Assembly (NCBI RefSeq): GCF_001428545.1
Contig: NZ_LMHZ01000004.1
Location: 1 to 64,000 of the forward strand
Reading direction: 5' to 3'
From: Noviherbaspirillum sp. Root189
GTDB lineage: Bacteria; Pseudomonadota; Gammaproteobacteria; Burkholderiales; Burkholderiaceae_D
Length of the DNA: 64,000 nucleotides
Below are positions 19,251 to 28,785 of the stretch, piece after piece. The position numbers and the translations under genes were made by a program. The first letter of the stretch is position 1; each line of letters begins with the position of its first letter. The notes below the pieces were generated by a model. That model was not told the origin of the DNA, did not search any database, and saw only the letters and a list, made by a program, of their open reading frames with translations.

Positions 19251-20504
19251 GTGACACAAAAACAGGTTGCCGTCATCGGAGGCGGCGTCGTCGGCGTCTG
19301 CACCGCCTACTTTCTTGCCGAGGCGGGACACGATGTCGTCGTCATCGAGCGTCATCATAACGTGGCACAGGAAGCAAGCTTTACCAACGCAGGCATGGTG
19401 GCGCCCGGCTACACTGGCCCTACAGCCGCCCCCGGCATGCCGCGCAAGATTCTTTCCTCGCTCTTTCGCAGCGAGTCTTCGGTAAGTGTCAAGCTGTCGA
19501 CGGAACGCGCCTTATGGCGCTGGGCACGCAGCTGGCTGGACGAATGCGAAGTCGATCGTTACCACATCAATCGCAGCCGCATGCAGCGCATCGCCTTCTA
19601 CAGCCGTGACCTTCTGCGTCTGATGCGCGACCACTATCAAATCAACTACGAACAGACCCAGGGCGTACTTCAGCTGTTTCGGACTCAGAAAGATCTGGCA
19701 TTGGCGAGGCCGGCAATCAACATGCTGGCTGAATATGATATTCCCTTCATGATGCTCGACGCCGACGGCGCAAGGACGGTGGAGCCCTCACTCGCGTCAC
19801 ATACGCCATTTGTCGCGGCGCTTTATCTTCCTGAAGATGAAACCGGCAACTGCCCATTGTTTGCCAAGCGCATGAAGTACATCGCATCATCCATGGGCGT
19901 GCAATTCCACTTTACCAGCACGGTCGAAGCCCTGGAACCCGAGGCCGGAGGCGTTGGCTTGCTTATCAACGGCAAGCGTTTTTCGGCGGATGTGGTGGTT
20001 GTCGCCGCAGGCGCTGAAAGCGCGCGCCTGCTTAAGCCGCTTGGGATACAGGTGCCGATTTATCCAGTGAAAACCTACGCCGCAACAGCGCTGATCAAGA
20101 ACTTCGACCATGCGCCACGCGCCGCCATCATCGATGAGGCCTACAACGTTAGTCTGGCTCGAATGGGCGGACGCATCCGCCTTGCGGGCATTACGGAAAT
20201 CGGACCACGCAACGACGAGTTGCAGGACCACGCGCTGCGCACGCTTGTCAAAGTTGGCACCGACTGGTTTCCACATGCCGGGAGCTATGCAAAATCCAAT
20301 TTCTGGTCCGGAACGCTCCCTACGTTGCCGGACGGACCTCCTCTGCTTGGCGCGACCCATGTAAGAAATGTTTATGTGAATATCGGACATGGCGCACACG
20401 GCTGGGGCATGGCAGCGGGTTCAGGCAAAGTAGTCGCTGACCTGATCTCCGGACAGACACCCGAGATCGACCTTGATGGCTTGACCATGGCGCGCTATGG
20501 ATAA
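19251..20504 (+). CDS. D-amino-acid dehydrogenase (DadA-like FAD oxidoreductase)
   Basis: The GTG at 19251 ([12 protein letters not shown]) gives 417 residues; the frame is open further upstream without a better start. The Rossmann FAD motif [20 protein letters not shown] and the DAO-fold C-terminal [20 protein letters not shown] match DadA. It would oxidatively deaminate D-amino acids and pass electrons to the respiratory chain. Its end overlaps the next flavoprotein gene by eight bases. No alanine racemase dadX is adjacent; alr is at 44225-45301. Confidence 0.88.
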   Translation: MTQKQVAVIGGGVVGVCTAYFLAEAGHDVVVIERHHNVAQEASFTNAGMVAPGYTGPTAAPGMPRKILSSLFRSESSVSVKLSTERALWRWARSWLDECEVDRYHINRSRMQRIAFYSRDLLRLMRDHYQINYEQTQGVLQLFRTQKDLALARPAINMLAEYDIPFMMLDADGARTVEPSLASHTPFVAALYLPEDETGNCPLFAKRMKYIASSMGVQFHFTSTVEALEPEAGGVGLLINGKRFSADVVVVAAGAESARLLKPLGIQVPIYPVKTYAATALIKNFDHAPRAAIIDEAYNVSLARMGGRIRLAGITEIGPRNDELQDHALRTLVKVGTDWFPHAGSYAKSNFWSGTLPTLPDGPPLLGATHVRNVYVNIGHGAHGWGMAAGSGKVVADLISGQTPEIDLDGLTMARYG

Positions 20505-21627
20505 GATCGACTGCCTCGTTATTGGCGCCGGCGTGGTCGGCCTGGCGGTGGCGCGCGAACTTGCGCTGGCGGGACGCGAAGTCATGGTCGTCGAACAACA
20601 TGCGGATATTGGCATGGAAACCAGCTCCCGCAACAGTGAAGTGATTCACGCGGGCTTGTATTATCCGACCGGCAGCATGAAGGCCAGGCTTTGCGTGACG
20701 GGACGCGACACACTCTATGCGTATTGTGACGAGCGTGGCATTCCTTATCGCCGCTGCGGAAAACTGATCGTCGCCACGTCAGAAACGCAGTCTGTCAAAC
20801 TCGCCGGGATTCTCGCCCAGGCGCATGCGAATGGCTGCAGCGAAGTGGCTCCCCTCGCTGCGCACGAGGCGCGCCGCCTGGAGCCTGAGATCCATTGTGT
20901 CGCCGCCCTCTCCTCACCCAATACGGGCATCATCGACAGCCATGCTTATATGCTTGCCCTGCAAGGCGATGCAGAAAACGCGGGGGCCTTGTTTGCATTT
21001 GGAAGCAAGGTAACGGGTGCCATCTTGCGTGAAGAAGGCGTAGTCGTACAGGTGAGCAGCGACAGTAATAGCAATGGCGTACGTGATGAGATTGAACTGC
21101 ATGCAAAGTTCGTCGTGAACTGTGCAGGCTTGTGGGCACCGCGACTGGCGCGGTTGGTGCAAGGTCTGGACCAGAGCGCAACGCCGGGGGCCTGGTTTGC
21201 CAAAGGGAACTACTATTCGCTCGCAGGCAAGACGCCTTTTTCACGCCTTGTGTACCCGGTGCCCGAAGCGGGAGGCCTTGGCGTTCACCTGACGCTGGAT
21301 CTGGGCGGACAGGCACGCTTTGGTCCTGACGTCGAATGGCTGGACGACGCGGTCACAGCGCTGGATTACCGTGTCGACCCGCGGCGCGCAGAAAAGTTTT
21401 ACCGTGAGATCCGCGCGTACTGGCCAGCCCTGCCTGACGATGCCCTGCAACCTGCGTACTCGGGCGTTCGCCCGAAGATCAGCGGCCCTGGTGAGCCCGC
21501 GGCCGACTTCATGTTCGCCAATCACGGTAGCCGCCATTATCTCGGCCTGTACGGCATCGAATCGCCCGGCCTCACCGCGTCGCTTGCCATTGCAAAGCAT
21601 ATAATGACGATGGTCGGGAGCATGTAA
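20497..21627 (+). CDS. FAD-dependent oxidoreductase, L-2-hydroxyglutarate dehydrogenase (LhgO)-like
   Basis: 376 residues: [20 protein letters not shown] (FAD binding), [25 protein letters not shown] (family block), and a C-terminal [17 protein letters not shown] plus [14 protein letters not shown]. This pattern fits the LhgO/L2HGDH family, which oxidises L-2-hydroxyglutarate to 2-oxoglutarate. The specific substrate is inferred. It overlaps the D-amino-acid dehydrogenase gene, so the pair is translationally coupled. Confidence 0.87.
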   Translation: MDKIDCLVIGAGVVGLAVARELALAGREVMVVEQHADIGMETSSRNSEVIHAGLYYPTGSMKARLCVTGRDTLYAYCDERGIPYRRCGKLIVATSETQSVKLAGILAQAHANGCSEVAPLAAHEARRLEPEIHCVAALSSPNTGIIDSHAYMLALQGDAENAGALFAFGSKVTGAILREEGVVVQVSSDSNSNGVRDEIELHAKFVVNCAGLWAPRLARLVQGLDQSATPGAWFAKGNYYSLAGKTPFSRLVYPVPEAGGLGVHLTLDLGGQARFGPDVEWLDDAVTALDYRVDPRRAEKFYREIRAYWPALPDDALQPAYSGVRPKISGPGEPAADFMFANHGSRHYLGLYGIESPGLTASLAIAKHIMTMVGSM

Positions 21628-21713
21628 GTGAAGGCGTGCCGCATTGCCGTAACGCGCCATACCGCCTTGCGACAAAGGCCACCAGTTTGTTCGACAACCC
21701 ATTCATACATCGC

Positions 21714-23312
21714 ATGACAGACCACTTGCCCAGCCCACGCGTTGCCAACATTGCCAACGGCGCCGGCAGTTCCTCTCTGCATGATCCCACAGCGCTGTAC
21801 ACCGTGGCGCAGATTCGCGACATCGAACGCGCGACCCTGTCCTCCATTCCTCCGGGCACCCTGATGCAGCGCGCCGCCAAGGCCGCCGCTTCAATGGCGC
21901 TATCGCTCTTGAAGCCGCCACCCGGATCGGCAAAGGTGCTGCTCGTTGCAGGCCCAGGTAATAACGGAGGTGATGCGCTCGTCATGGCATGCTTGCTGGC
22001 TGATGCCGGCCTGCATCCAACCGTAATGGTCTGCGCCGATCCTGCCCGCCAGCCGGAGGATGCGCAACGCGCGCTCGAACGTGCGCAGGCGGTCGGTATC
22101 CGATTGATTGCTCCCAGCGCCGAAGCCATCCGTTATCCGGTGGACTGGGATCTCGTGGTCGACGGCTTGTTCGGCATCGGTCTGACGCGCGCCATCTCCG
22201 GCCCTCTTGTGGCTCTGGTCGAGGCCATCAATGCGCTGCGCTGTCCCGTACTATCGCTGGATATCCCCAGTGGGCTCGACGCAGACAATGGCTGCGTTGT
22301 CGGCGGTGTCGATGGTGTCGCCGTGGTCGCCACGCATACCTTGACCTTCATCGGCAACAAGCCTGGCTTGCATACGAACGAAGGCCGGGATCATGCAGGT
22401 GAAGTGCAGGTAGCTGGCCTCGATATTGATCTCAGTGCATTTTCTCCTGCACGGGCCTTCCTTGGCAGCGAGCGGCTGTTCCTGAGCCATCTCAGGAAGC
22501 GTCGCCATAGTTCGCACAAGGGAAGCTACGGCGATGTGACGGTGGTGGGAGGAGCACAAGGGATGGCCGGTGCACCGGTTCTGTCCTCACGTGCAGCGGC
22601 ACACTGTGGCGCTGGCCGAGTTTTCACGGCATTTCTGCATAACCCGCCCGCGTATGACTTCCTGCATCCGGAATTGATGTGCCGCGATGCGGTACAACTT
22701 GAATTTCATACCGGTGTTGTGGTCGCCGGTCCCGGCCTCGGGACATCGGATGAGGCGTACTCAGTCCTCGAACGGGTCTTACAAAGTGACTGTCCGCTGG
22801 TGCTGGACGCGGATGCGCTCAACCTGCTTTCGCGGCACCGTGATTTGATCACGCTGCTTTCGCAACGTACCGCCCCTGCCATGCTAACGCCACATCCATT
22901 GGAAGCAGCCCGCCTGCTGCAATCCGACACGCATCAGGTTCAGGCAGATCGACTGACCGCGGCGAGTACCCTGGCGCAGCAATGCAATGCTGTCGTTATT
23001 CTGAAAGGGTCGGGCAGCATCATTGCCGCCCCGGACGGATCGCTGGTGATCAACCCCACCGGCAATCCGGCGCTCGCCACTGCTGGTAGTGGCGATGTTC
23101 TGGCGGGAATGTGCGGCGCATTACTGGCGCAATCCCTTCCATGCCGGGAAGCGGCACTGGCGGCCACATGGCTGCATGGCCAGACGGCCGACGCATTGGT
23201 GAAGCAAGGCGTAGGGCCAATTGGCATGACGGCGGGTGAATTGATTCCGGCGGCACGCCAGATTCTTAACCAGCTCACGGAGCAGCATGCACAGCGCCAC
23301 AACCCGCGCTAG
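21714..23312 (+). CDS. nnr: Bifunctional NAD(P)H-hydrate epimerase / ADP-dependent dehydratase
   Basis: The ATG at 21714 (MTDHLPSPRV) gives 532 residues; an in-frame GTG 26 codons upstream is less convincing. The N-terminal YjeF epimerase domain has VAGPGNNGGDALVMA and DIPSGLDADNG. The C-terminal ribokinase-like dehydratase has HKGSYGDVTVVGGAQGMAGA and GSGDVLAGM. Together they repair hydrated NADH/NADPH. It overlaps the EamA gene by 26 bp and follows two flavoprotein dehydrogenase genes. Confidence 0.96.
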   Translation: MTDHLPSPRVANIANGAGSSSLHDPTALYTVAQIRDIERATLSSIPPGTLMQRAAKAAASMALSLLKPPPGSAKVLLVAGPGNNGGDALVMACLLADAGLHPTVMVCADPARQPEDAQRALERAQAVGIRLIAPSAEAIRYPVDWDLVVDGLFGIGLTRAISGPLVALVEAINALRCPVLSLDIPSGLDADNGCVVGGVDGVAVVATHTLTFIGNKPGLHTNEGRDHAGEVQVAGLDIDLSAFSPARAFLGSERLFLSHLRKRRHSSHKGSYGDVTVVGGAQGMAGAPVLSSRAAAHCGAGRVFTAFLHNPPAYDFLHPELMCRDAVQLEFHTGVVVAGPGLGTSDEAYSVLERVLQSDCPLVLDADALNLLSRHRDLITLLSQRTAPAMLTPHPLEAARLLQSDTHQVQADRLTAASTLAQQCNAVVILKGSGSIIAAPDGSLVINPTGNPALATAGSGDVLAGMCGALLAQSLPCREAALAATWLHGQTADALVKQGVGPIGMTAGELIPAARQILNQLTEQHAQRHNPR

Positions 23313-24240
23313 CCTCTGGGTTGGAATTGCCTGTCTGGTCGCCGGCCAGTGGACACTTTCGCTACTGGATACCGCAGGGAAGCTTCTGGCGCAGGCCGGG
23401 TATCACGTAGTAATGATTGCCTGGATGCGTTACACGATCAATACCGTTTTCATGGCCGTGACCCTGGCGCCGCTTTACCGGCACAAGACTGGACGTAGCA
23501 TCCTGTCGACTCGACAACCGGGCTTGCAGATTTTTCGCGCGGCCATGCTATTGCTCTCGACGATCGTGTTCTTCTCGGTCTTGAAAATCGTACCCTTGTC
23601 CGAAGGGACGGCAATGAATTTTTGCGCACCATTGATTGTGTTGGCTATATCGCCGTGGCTGCTAAAAGAGAAATCCTACCCCTCGCGCTGGGTCGCCGTG
23701 GCAGTCGGCTTCATGGGGATGCTGATCGTGATGCGCCCCGGGGGCGGCATCGTGCCTGCGGGCGTGTTGCTTGGCGCAGCCTCCGCAGTCATCTTCGCGG
23801 GCGTCTCGGTACTGAGCCGCAAAACCAACCAGACTGACCATCCTCTAGTAACGTTGTTTTATGGCGGTGTGGTAGGCATGATCGCCAGCAGCCTGATGGT
23901 GCCCTTCTTCTGGTCTTCCCATATGCCGACCACACGGGAGTGGCTGATCCTTGCGTCCACGGGGATCACCAGCACCATCGGGCATTACTTCGTCAACAGC
24001 GCCTATAAGCATGCAGAAGCTTCTCTGTTGACACCTTTCTTCTATCTGCAGATTATTTCTGCCACCGTCATGGGCTGGCTGGTGTTCAACCAGTTACCGG
24101 ATAGCCTGACCGCGCTGGGCATCGGCATCATTTGTGCGAGCGGCATGGGTATCGCCTATGTCGAGCATCGGCGCGGTCATCCACAACGCGCCGGAACCGC
24201 CGAGCTCCGAGTCAGCTCAGGCGACCGGCCGCAATCGTAA
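23287..24240 (+). CDS. EamA/DMT-family transporter
   Basis: 317 residues with about ten hydrophobic helices arranged as two EamA repeats (the second begins near IVPAGVLLGAASAVIFAGVS). Family members export amino acids, nucleotides or other metabolites; the substrate is unknown. It starts inside the end of nnr. Its last 29 bp overlap the end of the oppositely oriented ABC ATPase gene. Confidence 0.9.
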   Translation: MHSATTRASLWVGIACLVAGQWTLSLLDTAGKLLAQAGYHVVMIAWMRYTINTVFMAVTLAPLYRHKTGRSILSTRQPGLQIFRAAMLLLSTIVFFSVLKIVPLSEGTAMNFCAPLIVLAISPWLLKEKSYPSRWVAVAVGFMGMLIVMRPGGGIVPAGVLLGAASAVIFAGVSVLSRKTNQTDHPLVTLFYGGVVGMIASSLMVPFFWSSHMPTTREWLILASTGITSTIGHYFVNSAYKHAEASLLTPFFYLQIISATVMGWLVFNQLPDSLTALGIGIICASGMGIAYVEHRRGHPQRAGTAELRVSSGDRPQS

Positions 24241-24895
24241 TCGTGCGCTTGCAGCGTGCGGCGATCGATGGGTCGTGTGTGACAAGGACCAGCGTCGAGC
24301 CGCGTTCCTCATTCAGTTCAAACATGAGCTTGATCACCGAGTCGCCTGTCGCGGCATCCAGACTGCCGGTAGGCTCGTCGGCAAACAGTAAAGGCGGCGC
24401 GGTCACGAAAGCACGCGCCAGCGCCACTCTCTGTTGTTCGCCACCGGACATGTACTTGGGATAGTGACGCAAGCGGCTGGACAACCCTACGCGGCCAAGC
24501 ATGGCCTCCGCTTTTTGTTTCGCTTCATCATCGCGCCGTAACTCCAATGGAAGCATCACGTTTTCCAGGGCGGTGAGATGCGCCAGAAGCTGAAACGACT
24601 GGAACACGAATCCCAGCTTGGCTTGACGCAACCCTGCGCGGCCATCCTCGTCTAATGCAAAGATATCGACCCCGTCCAGCTTGACGGTTCCTTCCGAAGG
24701 GGTATCAAGGCCAGCAAGCAATCCTAGCAAGGTCGACTTGCCGGACCCCGAAGCGCCGACGATCGCCAGCGTCTCTCCCGGCCGCACGGTAAAATCGATT
24801 TCATGGAGGATGGTGAGTTCACCGGTCGCATCGGCGACGCGTTTGCTCAATCGAATGACTTCAATAGCAGCTGACAAGGAAGAAGGACCGTGCAT
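24212..24895 (-). CDS. ABC transporter ATP-binding protein, LolD/YbbA type
   Basis: The start at 24895 gives 227 residues; no good ribosome site is visible, so the start is uncertain. Walker A GASGSGKST, Q-loop VFQSFQL, signature MSGGEQQRVALARAF and Walker B PLLFADEPTGSLD are intact. It is of the MacB/LolD type that energises FtsX-like permeases. In E. coli ybbA is divergent from tesA and followed by the permease ybbP. Here the tesA divergence is kept but no permease follows, since the convergent EamA gene overlaps its end. Confidence 0.93.
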   Translation of the reverse strand: MHGPSSLSAAIEVIRLSKRVADATGELTILHEIDFTVRPGETLAIVGASGSGKSTLLGLLAGLDTPSEGTVKLDGVDIFALDEDGRAGLRQAKLGFVFQSFQLLAHLTALENVMLPLELRRDDEAKQKAEAMLGRVGLSSRLRHYPKYMSGGEQQRVALARAFVTAPPLLFADEPTGSLDAATGDSVIKLMFELNEERGSTLVLVTHDPSIAARCKRTITIAAGRLS

Positions 24896-25544
24896 GCAGA
24901 ATAACTGGAAGAAACATGGAATGAAGGCCGCGAGCATGCGGTGGTTGGCGGCATTATCGCTCGTATTGTTTGCCACCTGTGCTCATTCTGCATCAAAAAC
25001 AGTGCTCGTGCTCGGCGATAGCCTTTCTGCCGAATACGGTCTTGCACGTGGAAGCGGTTGGGTTACGCTTCTCGAGCAGCGTATCCGCCAGTCAAAACTC
25101 AATGTGAACGTTGTCAACGCCAGTATCAGCGGAGAAACGACCAGTGGAGGAAAGGCTCGCCTTCCCGCATTGCTGACCCAGCACCGACCGGACGTCGTCC
25201 TGATCGAACTCGGTGCCAACGATGGTTTGCGCGGACTACCCGTCGCATCTGCTGAACGCAACCTGAGTGACATGATAAAAGCATCAAAGGCTACGAACGC
25301 CCAAGTACTGCTGATAGGGATGCAGATACCGCCAAATTACGGACGAGAGTATACGCAGCGCTTTACCGGGATGTATGAAAAACTGGCGAAGGAAACCAAG
25401 GTCGGACTAGCGCCCTTTCTACTCCAGAGCGTAGCAGATGATCCTACGCTGTTCCAATCGGACCGGATCCACCCGGTCGCGGAAGCACAACCCATCATGC
25501 TCGACAACGTGTGGCCATATTTAAAGCCGCTGTTAAGTAAGTAA
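24894..25544 (+). CDS. tesA: Arylesterase / acyl-CoA thioesterase I-like SGNH hydrolase
   Basis: 216 residues from ATG 24894, preceded by an AAGGA ribosome site (an alternative ATG is at 24921). A signal peptide (through CAHSA) exports it to the periplasm. SGNH blocks are clear: GDSLSAEYG (nucleophile Ser), the block I Gly and Asn (ELGAND) and DRIHP with the catalytic Asp/His. It hydrolyses esters or thioesters, including lysophospholipids in E. coli. Its start codon overlaps the start codon of the opposite-strand ATPase, so each promoter must lie within the other gene. Confidence 0.95.
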   Translation: MQNNWKKHGMKAASMRWLAALSLVLFATCAHSASKTVLVLGDSLSAEYGLARGSGWVTLLEQRIRQSKLNVNVVNASISGETTSGGKARLPALLTQHRPDVVLIELGANDGLRGLPVASAERNLSDMIKASKATNAQVLLIGMQIPPNYGREYTQRFTGMYEKLAKETKVGLAPFLLQSVADDPTLFQSDRIHPVAEAQPIMLDNVWPYLKPLLSK

Positions 25545-25580
25545 TGTTGAGAGGATGTGAAAACTGTTGTGCCACAAAAC

Positions 25581-25607
25581 AAAAGCCGCCTGTTTAAGGC
25601 GGCTTTT
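25581..25607. terminator. Bidirectional terminator between tesA and ppiD
   Basis: AAAAGCCGCC/GGCGGCTTTT stem with a TGTTTAA-type loop. A-tract and T-tract flank both sides, serving convergent tesA and ppiD. Confidence 0.92.
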
Positions 25608-25636
25608 GCAAAGGTGCGCTAAAGCGCAATCGTCGC

Positions 25637-27565
25637 TTACTTGGTTTCCACTCCCTCTGCAGGCGTGGTACCAACCGGCTTCAGAATTTCGACTTTCGAC
25701 TTTTTCTTCAAGGCTTCCAGATAGGCAAGCGCTTCCTGCTGTGCCAACGCATTCCCGATCTGCTGCTGTTCGCCCTGGCGGCGCGCTGTATCGGTTGTGG
25801 CGGGCTGAGACACCTTGGTAATACGATAGACGCCATATCCTTGTGCACCAAGGTCAACACCGGCAAAAGCAGGCAGCTTGGTCGTATCAGTCTTCATGAC
25901 AACCGGAATTGCAGCGGGGGTAATACCTTGTGCCTTGGTACGCGACACCACTTTTGTTTCGCCAAAACCTGCTGCATCGTCACCTGATTTCAACTTGGCG
26001 AGCTTCGACTCTCCAGCTTTCTTGGCGAGTGCTGCAGCTTCTTCCTGCACAACGCGCTCGCGAACGGCAGCCTGGACTTCCTCAAACGGACGGCGTGTCA
26101 CTGGTTTGTACTCGATGACATGGCCTGCAATCAGGGTGTTCGGCGCGACTTCAACTGCCTCGGTATTGCGCTTGTTCTTGATTGCCTCATCCGAGAACAA
26201 GGCCGCGAGGAACTTGGGATTATTGTACGGCGCGGTCGGAGCAGTTGCCGGATTGGGAGTACGTGTCAAGCCACTAACCGTTTCGATCTTCAGCTTGAGC
26301 TTGTCAGCAACTGGTTTGAGGCTGTCTGCCTGTTCGTAAACCGTATTGTTGAACTGCTCGGCAAGTTCAGCAAATTTCTTTGCAGCGAGCTGCTTCTTGA
26401 TGTCGGCAGCGATTTGCTCCTTCACCTCATCCAATGTCTTGGCGGTTGCAGGTTTCACAGCCATCAGCTGGATAATGTGATAGCCGAAATCCGATTCGAC
26501 GACGTCGCTGATCTCGCCCTGCTTGAGCTTGAAGGCGGCGTCCTCGAATGGTTTGACCATCATGCCCTTGCCGAAGAAGTCGAGATCACCACCACGCTCG
26601 GCGGAGCCGGGATCCTGCGAATTTTCCTTGGCAACCTTGGCAAAGTCGGCCGGATTCTTCCGGACCTGAGCCAGCAGTTTTTCGGCTTTTTCTTTCGCAG
26701 CAGCCTTGTCGGCAGCAGAAGCACTCTTGTCAGCCTTGATCAGGATGTGGCTGGCACGGCGCTGCTCTTCTTCGCCATAGCGGGACGCGTTCTGATCGTA
26801 GTAGGACTTGATGTCCGCGTCGCTCACCGTGATTTGCGAAGCGACGACATCATTATTGAGCACGACGTACTCGGCCTTGACTTGCTCCGGAATTTCAAAC
26901 TGCTTGGCATTCTTCTCGTAGTATGCCTTCAGCATCTCGTCGGTCACTTTAACTTGGGAGACAAAATCCGATGCCTTGAACAGGATTTCCTGAACTTCGC
27001 GCTGCTGATCGTTCAGATCCGAAAGTCGATTCGCGACGGTCTTCGGCGCAAACGCAGTTCCCTGCACGCCACTGCTTACCTGCTGCAGGCTCAAGTCCTG
27101 GCGCAACCGCGCTTCGTACATTGCGGGAGTCATGCCTTGTGCAGCCAGCAGGGATTTGTAACGCTCGACATCGAACTTCCCATCCGCGCCAATCAGTCCG
27201 GGAATCGCAAGAATATTCTGCTGGAGAGCCTGGTCGCTGACCGCCAGATTATTCTTGGCTGCCTCGGCTGCGATCACACGCTGCGCAATCAACCCATCGA
27301 GGATATTTTGTTTCGCTTCAGGCGTATCCAGAAGTTTGGGATCGAACTGCCCACCAAACATTTGTCGCAGACGTTCCATCTGCTCGCGTTGTGCGTTATC
27401 GAATTCTTGCTGAGTGATGGTTTGCCCAGCCACTTTCGCAATCGCATTGCCTCCTTCGCGAAAACGCGTGTAACCCTCAAGACCGAAAAATGCAAAAGAC
27501 GGGAAGATAAACAGCAGAAGCGCGAACTGCATGAGGCGCCGATGCGTACGAATGAATTCAAACAT
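25637..27565 (-). CDS. ppiD: Membrane-anchored periplasmic chaperone PpiD
   Basis: The start [16 protein letters not shown] at 27565 gives 642 residues; the longer frame runs into the tRNA terminator. One N-terminal transmembrane helix (about 12-30), a SurA-like N domain, a parvulin domain near the middle ([34 protein letters not shown]) and a C-terminal region fit PpiD. It assists proteins leaving the Sec translocon. It is downstream of tRNA-Val and tRNA-Asp but separated by a terminator. Confidence 0.96.
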   Translation of the reverse strand: MFEFIRTHRRLMQFALLLFIFPSFAFFGLEGYTRFREGGNAIAKVAGQTITQQEFDNAQREQMERLRQMFGGQFDPKLLDTPEAKQNILDGLIAQRVIAAEAAKNNLAVSDQALQQNILAIPGLIGADGKFDVERYKSLLAAQGMTPAMYEARLRQDLSLQQVSSGVQGTAFAPKTVANRLSDLNDQQREVQEILFKASDFVSQVKVTDEMLKAYYEKNAKQFEIPEQVKAEYVVLNNDVVASQITVSDADIKSYYDQNASRYGEEEQRRASHILIKADKSASAADKAAAKEKAEKLLAQVRKNPADFAKVAKENSQDPGSAERGGDLDFFGKGMMVKPFEDAAFKLKQGEISDVVESDFGYHIIQLMAVKPATAKTLDEVKEQIAADIKKQLAAKKFAELAEQFNNTVYEQADSLKPVADKLKLKIETVSGLTRTPNPATAPTAPYNNPKFLAALFSDEAIKNKRNTEAVEVAPNTLIAGHVIEYKPVTRRPFEEVQAAVRERVVQEEAAALAKKAGESKLAKLKSGDDAAGFGETKVVSRTKAQGITPAAIPVVMKTDTTKLPAFAGVDLGAQGYGVYRITKVSQPATTDTARRQGEQQQIGNALAQQEALAYLEALKKKSKVEILKPVGTTPAEGVETK

Positions 27566-27690
27566 ATTCAGTCCATAAAATACGGATTGCGGAAATACCA
27601 TTTGCACCGTTCGTACCGCTTGACACGGCCTGGCCGGATGGCAGAGAAAGAAGCATTTGCCGCACTTTGCAAAAAGCATTGCCACATATG

Positions 27691-27720
27691 AAAAAAGGCG
27701 AACTCGCGTTCGCCTTTTTT
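27691..27720. terminator. Terminator after the tRNA pair
   Basis: AAAAAAGGCGAA/TTCGCCTTTTTT stem, symmetrical with A and T runs. It lies 8 bp after the tRNA-Asp 3' end on the minus strand. Confidence 0.93.
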
Positions 27721-27727
27721 CGGTTTT

Positions 27728-27804
27728 TGGCGGAGTGGACGGGACTCGAACCCGCGACCCCCGGCGTGACAGGCCGGTATTCTAACCGACTGAACTACCA
27801 CTCC
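27728..27804 (-). tRNA. tRNA-Asp (anticodon GTC)
   Basis: A 77-nt cloverleaf on the minus strand: acceptor GGAGTGG/CCACTCC, discriminator G, encoded CCA, anticodon loop CTGTCAC, T-arm GGGTTCGAGTCCC. Confidence 0.98.
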
Positions 27805-27831
27805 TGATACTTGCTGCATGCTTGGCTGTTT

Positions 27832-27907
27832 TGGTGGGTGCTGAGAGGCTCGAACTCCCGACCTACGCCTTGTAAGGGCGCCGCTCTACCAACTGAGCTA
27901 AGCACCC
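27832..27907 (-). tRNA. tRNA-Val (anticodon TAC)
   Basis: A 76-nt cloverleaf: acceptor GGGTGCT paired to AGCACCC, encoded CCA, anticodon loop CTTACAA, T-arm with GAGTTCGAGCCTC. It is probably co-transcribed with tRNA-Asp 27 bp downstream. Confidence 0.98.
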
Positions 27908-28233
27908 GGATCCACTTAGTCAGCCAAACTTCCCAGACGTTTGTCACCACGTCGAGAAAAACAAGATTATATAGGATCTTTTATTTCGTTGCACTAGAAA
28001 ATGCAAACTTCCTGCATTTCTCACTGTACAACTTGACCCGCTTTTACCTAACGCCTATTTGTAATGTAACGAATGAAATCGATGGATTTCTGGACTGACA
28101 AGATGCAAGAGGAATTGCTATTGACTACCGTGCAGTCAGGCGAGAAAAGACGCGATCTCATTTTTCGTTTATGGGCCGGAATCGATAGTCGTCTCTGCCG
28201 CTTTATGCATTAAGCAAGTGCAATCTTTGCCGT
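27908..28233. other. Intergenic region between tRNA-Val and hupB
   Basis: 326 bp without a gene. It is AT-rich near the tRNA side, where the tRNA promoter should lie. The 28061-28178 part is a decayed palindromic repeat. No clear terminator for hupB is visible. Confidence 0.6.
28061..28178 (+). repeat. Decayed copy D of the MITE-like repeat
   Basis: GTAATGTAACGAATGAAATC, then GATGGATTT, GCTATTGAC, AAAAGACGCGATCTCAT and TTTATGGG align in order with copies A-C, with an internal deletion, loss of the left half of the inner hairpin and many substitutions. The terminal TACCAATCCCAA is lost. Confidence 0.65.
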
Positions 28234-28506
28234 TCAGTTGAGCGCGTCTTTGAGGCCTTTACCGGGACGGAACTTCGGCACCTTGGCAGCTTTGATTTTG
28301 ATGGCGTCACCGGTGCGTGGGTTGCGTCCGGTGCGTGCGGCGCGCTTGCCTACCGTAAAAGTACCGAAACCTACCAATGTTACGGACCCATTTTTCTTCA
28401 AGGTTGTTTTGACTGCACCGATCAATGCGTCAAGCGCGCGCGTTGCGGCAGCTTTCGAGATGTCTGCATTACCCGCGATATGATCGATCAACTCAGTTTT
28501 ATTCAC
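28234..28506 (-). CDS. hupB: DNA-binding protein HU
   Basis: 90 residues, a complete HU/IHF-fold nucleoid protein: N-terminal helices ([11 protein letters not shown]), beta-saddle [22 protein letters not shown] and the basic C-terminal arm. It bends and compacts DNA as a dimer. It lies downstream of lon, as in E. coli (lon-hupB), but behind a lon terminator and with its own strong promoter. Confidence 0.98.
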   Translation of the reverse strand: MNKTELIDHIAGNADISKAAATRALDALIGAVKTTLKKNGSVTLVGFGTFTVGKRAARTGRNPRTGDAIKIKAAKVPKFRPGKGLKDALN

Positions 28507-28610
28507 TAGTGCCCCCTCTTAGATGTTGGAACATGCTCTGCATATTTGTTAGATTTTTACACTGCAGGCAAGGACGAAAAAAATGCAGAAAAGAAACTTC
28601 TGCAAGGGCT

Positions 28611-28639
28611 ATTTAACAAGCGGCAAACCCTTGTGTCAA
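28611..28639 (-). promoter_or_regulatory. Strong sigma-70 promoter of hupB
   Basis: The minus strand has -35 TTGACA (28634-28639), a 17-bp spacer and -10 TTAAAT (28611-28616). The predicted start lies near 28604, giving a leader of about 98 nt. Confidence 0.75.
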
Positions 28640-28724
28640 GCGGTTTCCCTTTGATTCCACACAATTGGTTGCATTGCACTTCAGAGTGTTTAGAAACAAG
28701 ACACTCAAATTGAACAGATAATAA

Positions 28725-28750
28725 AAAACGCGCTTCGAAAAGCGCGTTTT
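28725..28750 (-). terminator. Terminator after lon
   Basis: An 11-bp stem AAAACGCGCTT/AAGCGCGTTTT with a CGAA tetraloop lies 36 bp after the lon stop, flanked by A/T runs. Confidence 0.93.
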
Positions 28751-28785
28751 ATTATTGCTGTACCGGCGTTCAACCAACTAGAACA

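Noticed and set aside
26120-27691. 523-codon plus-strand ORF opposite ppiD
   Set aside because: It is antisense to a clear ppiD and is kept open only by codon bias; no domain and no ribosome site.
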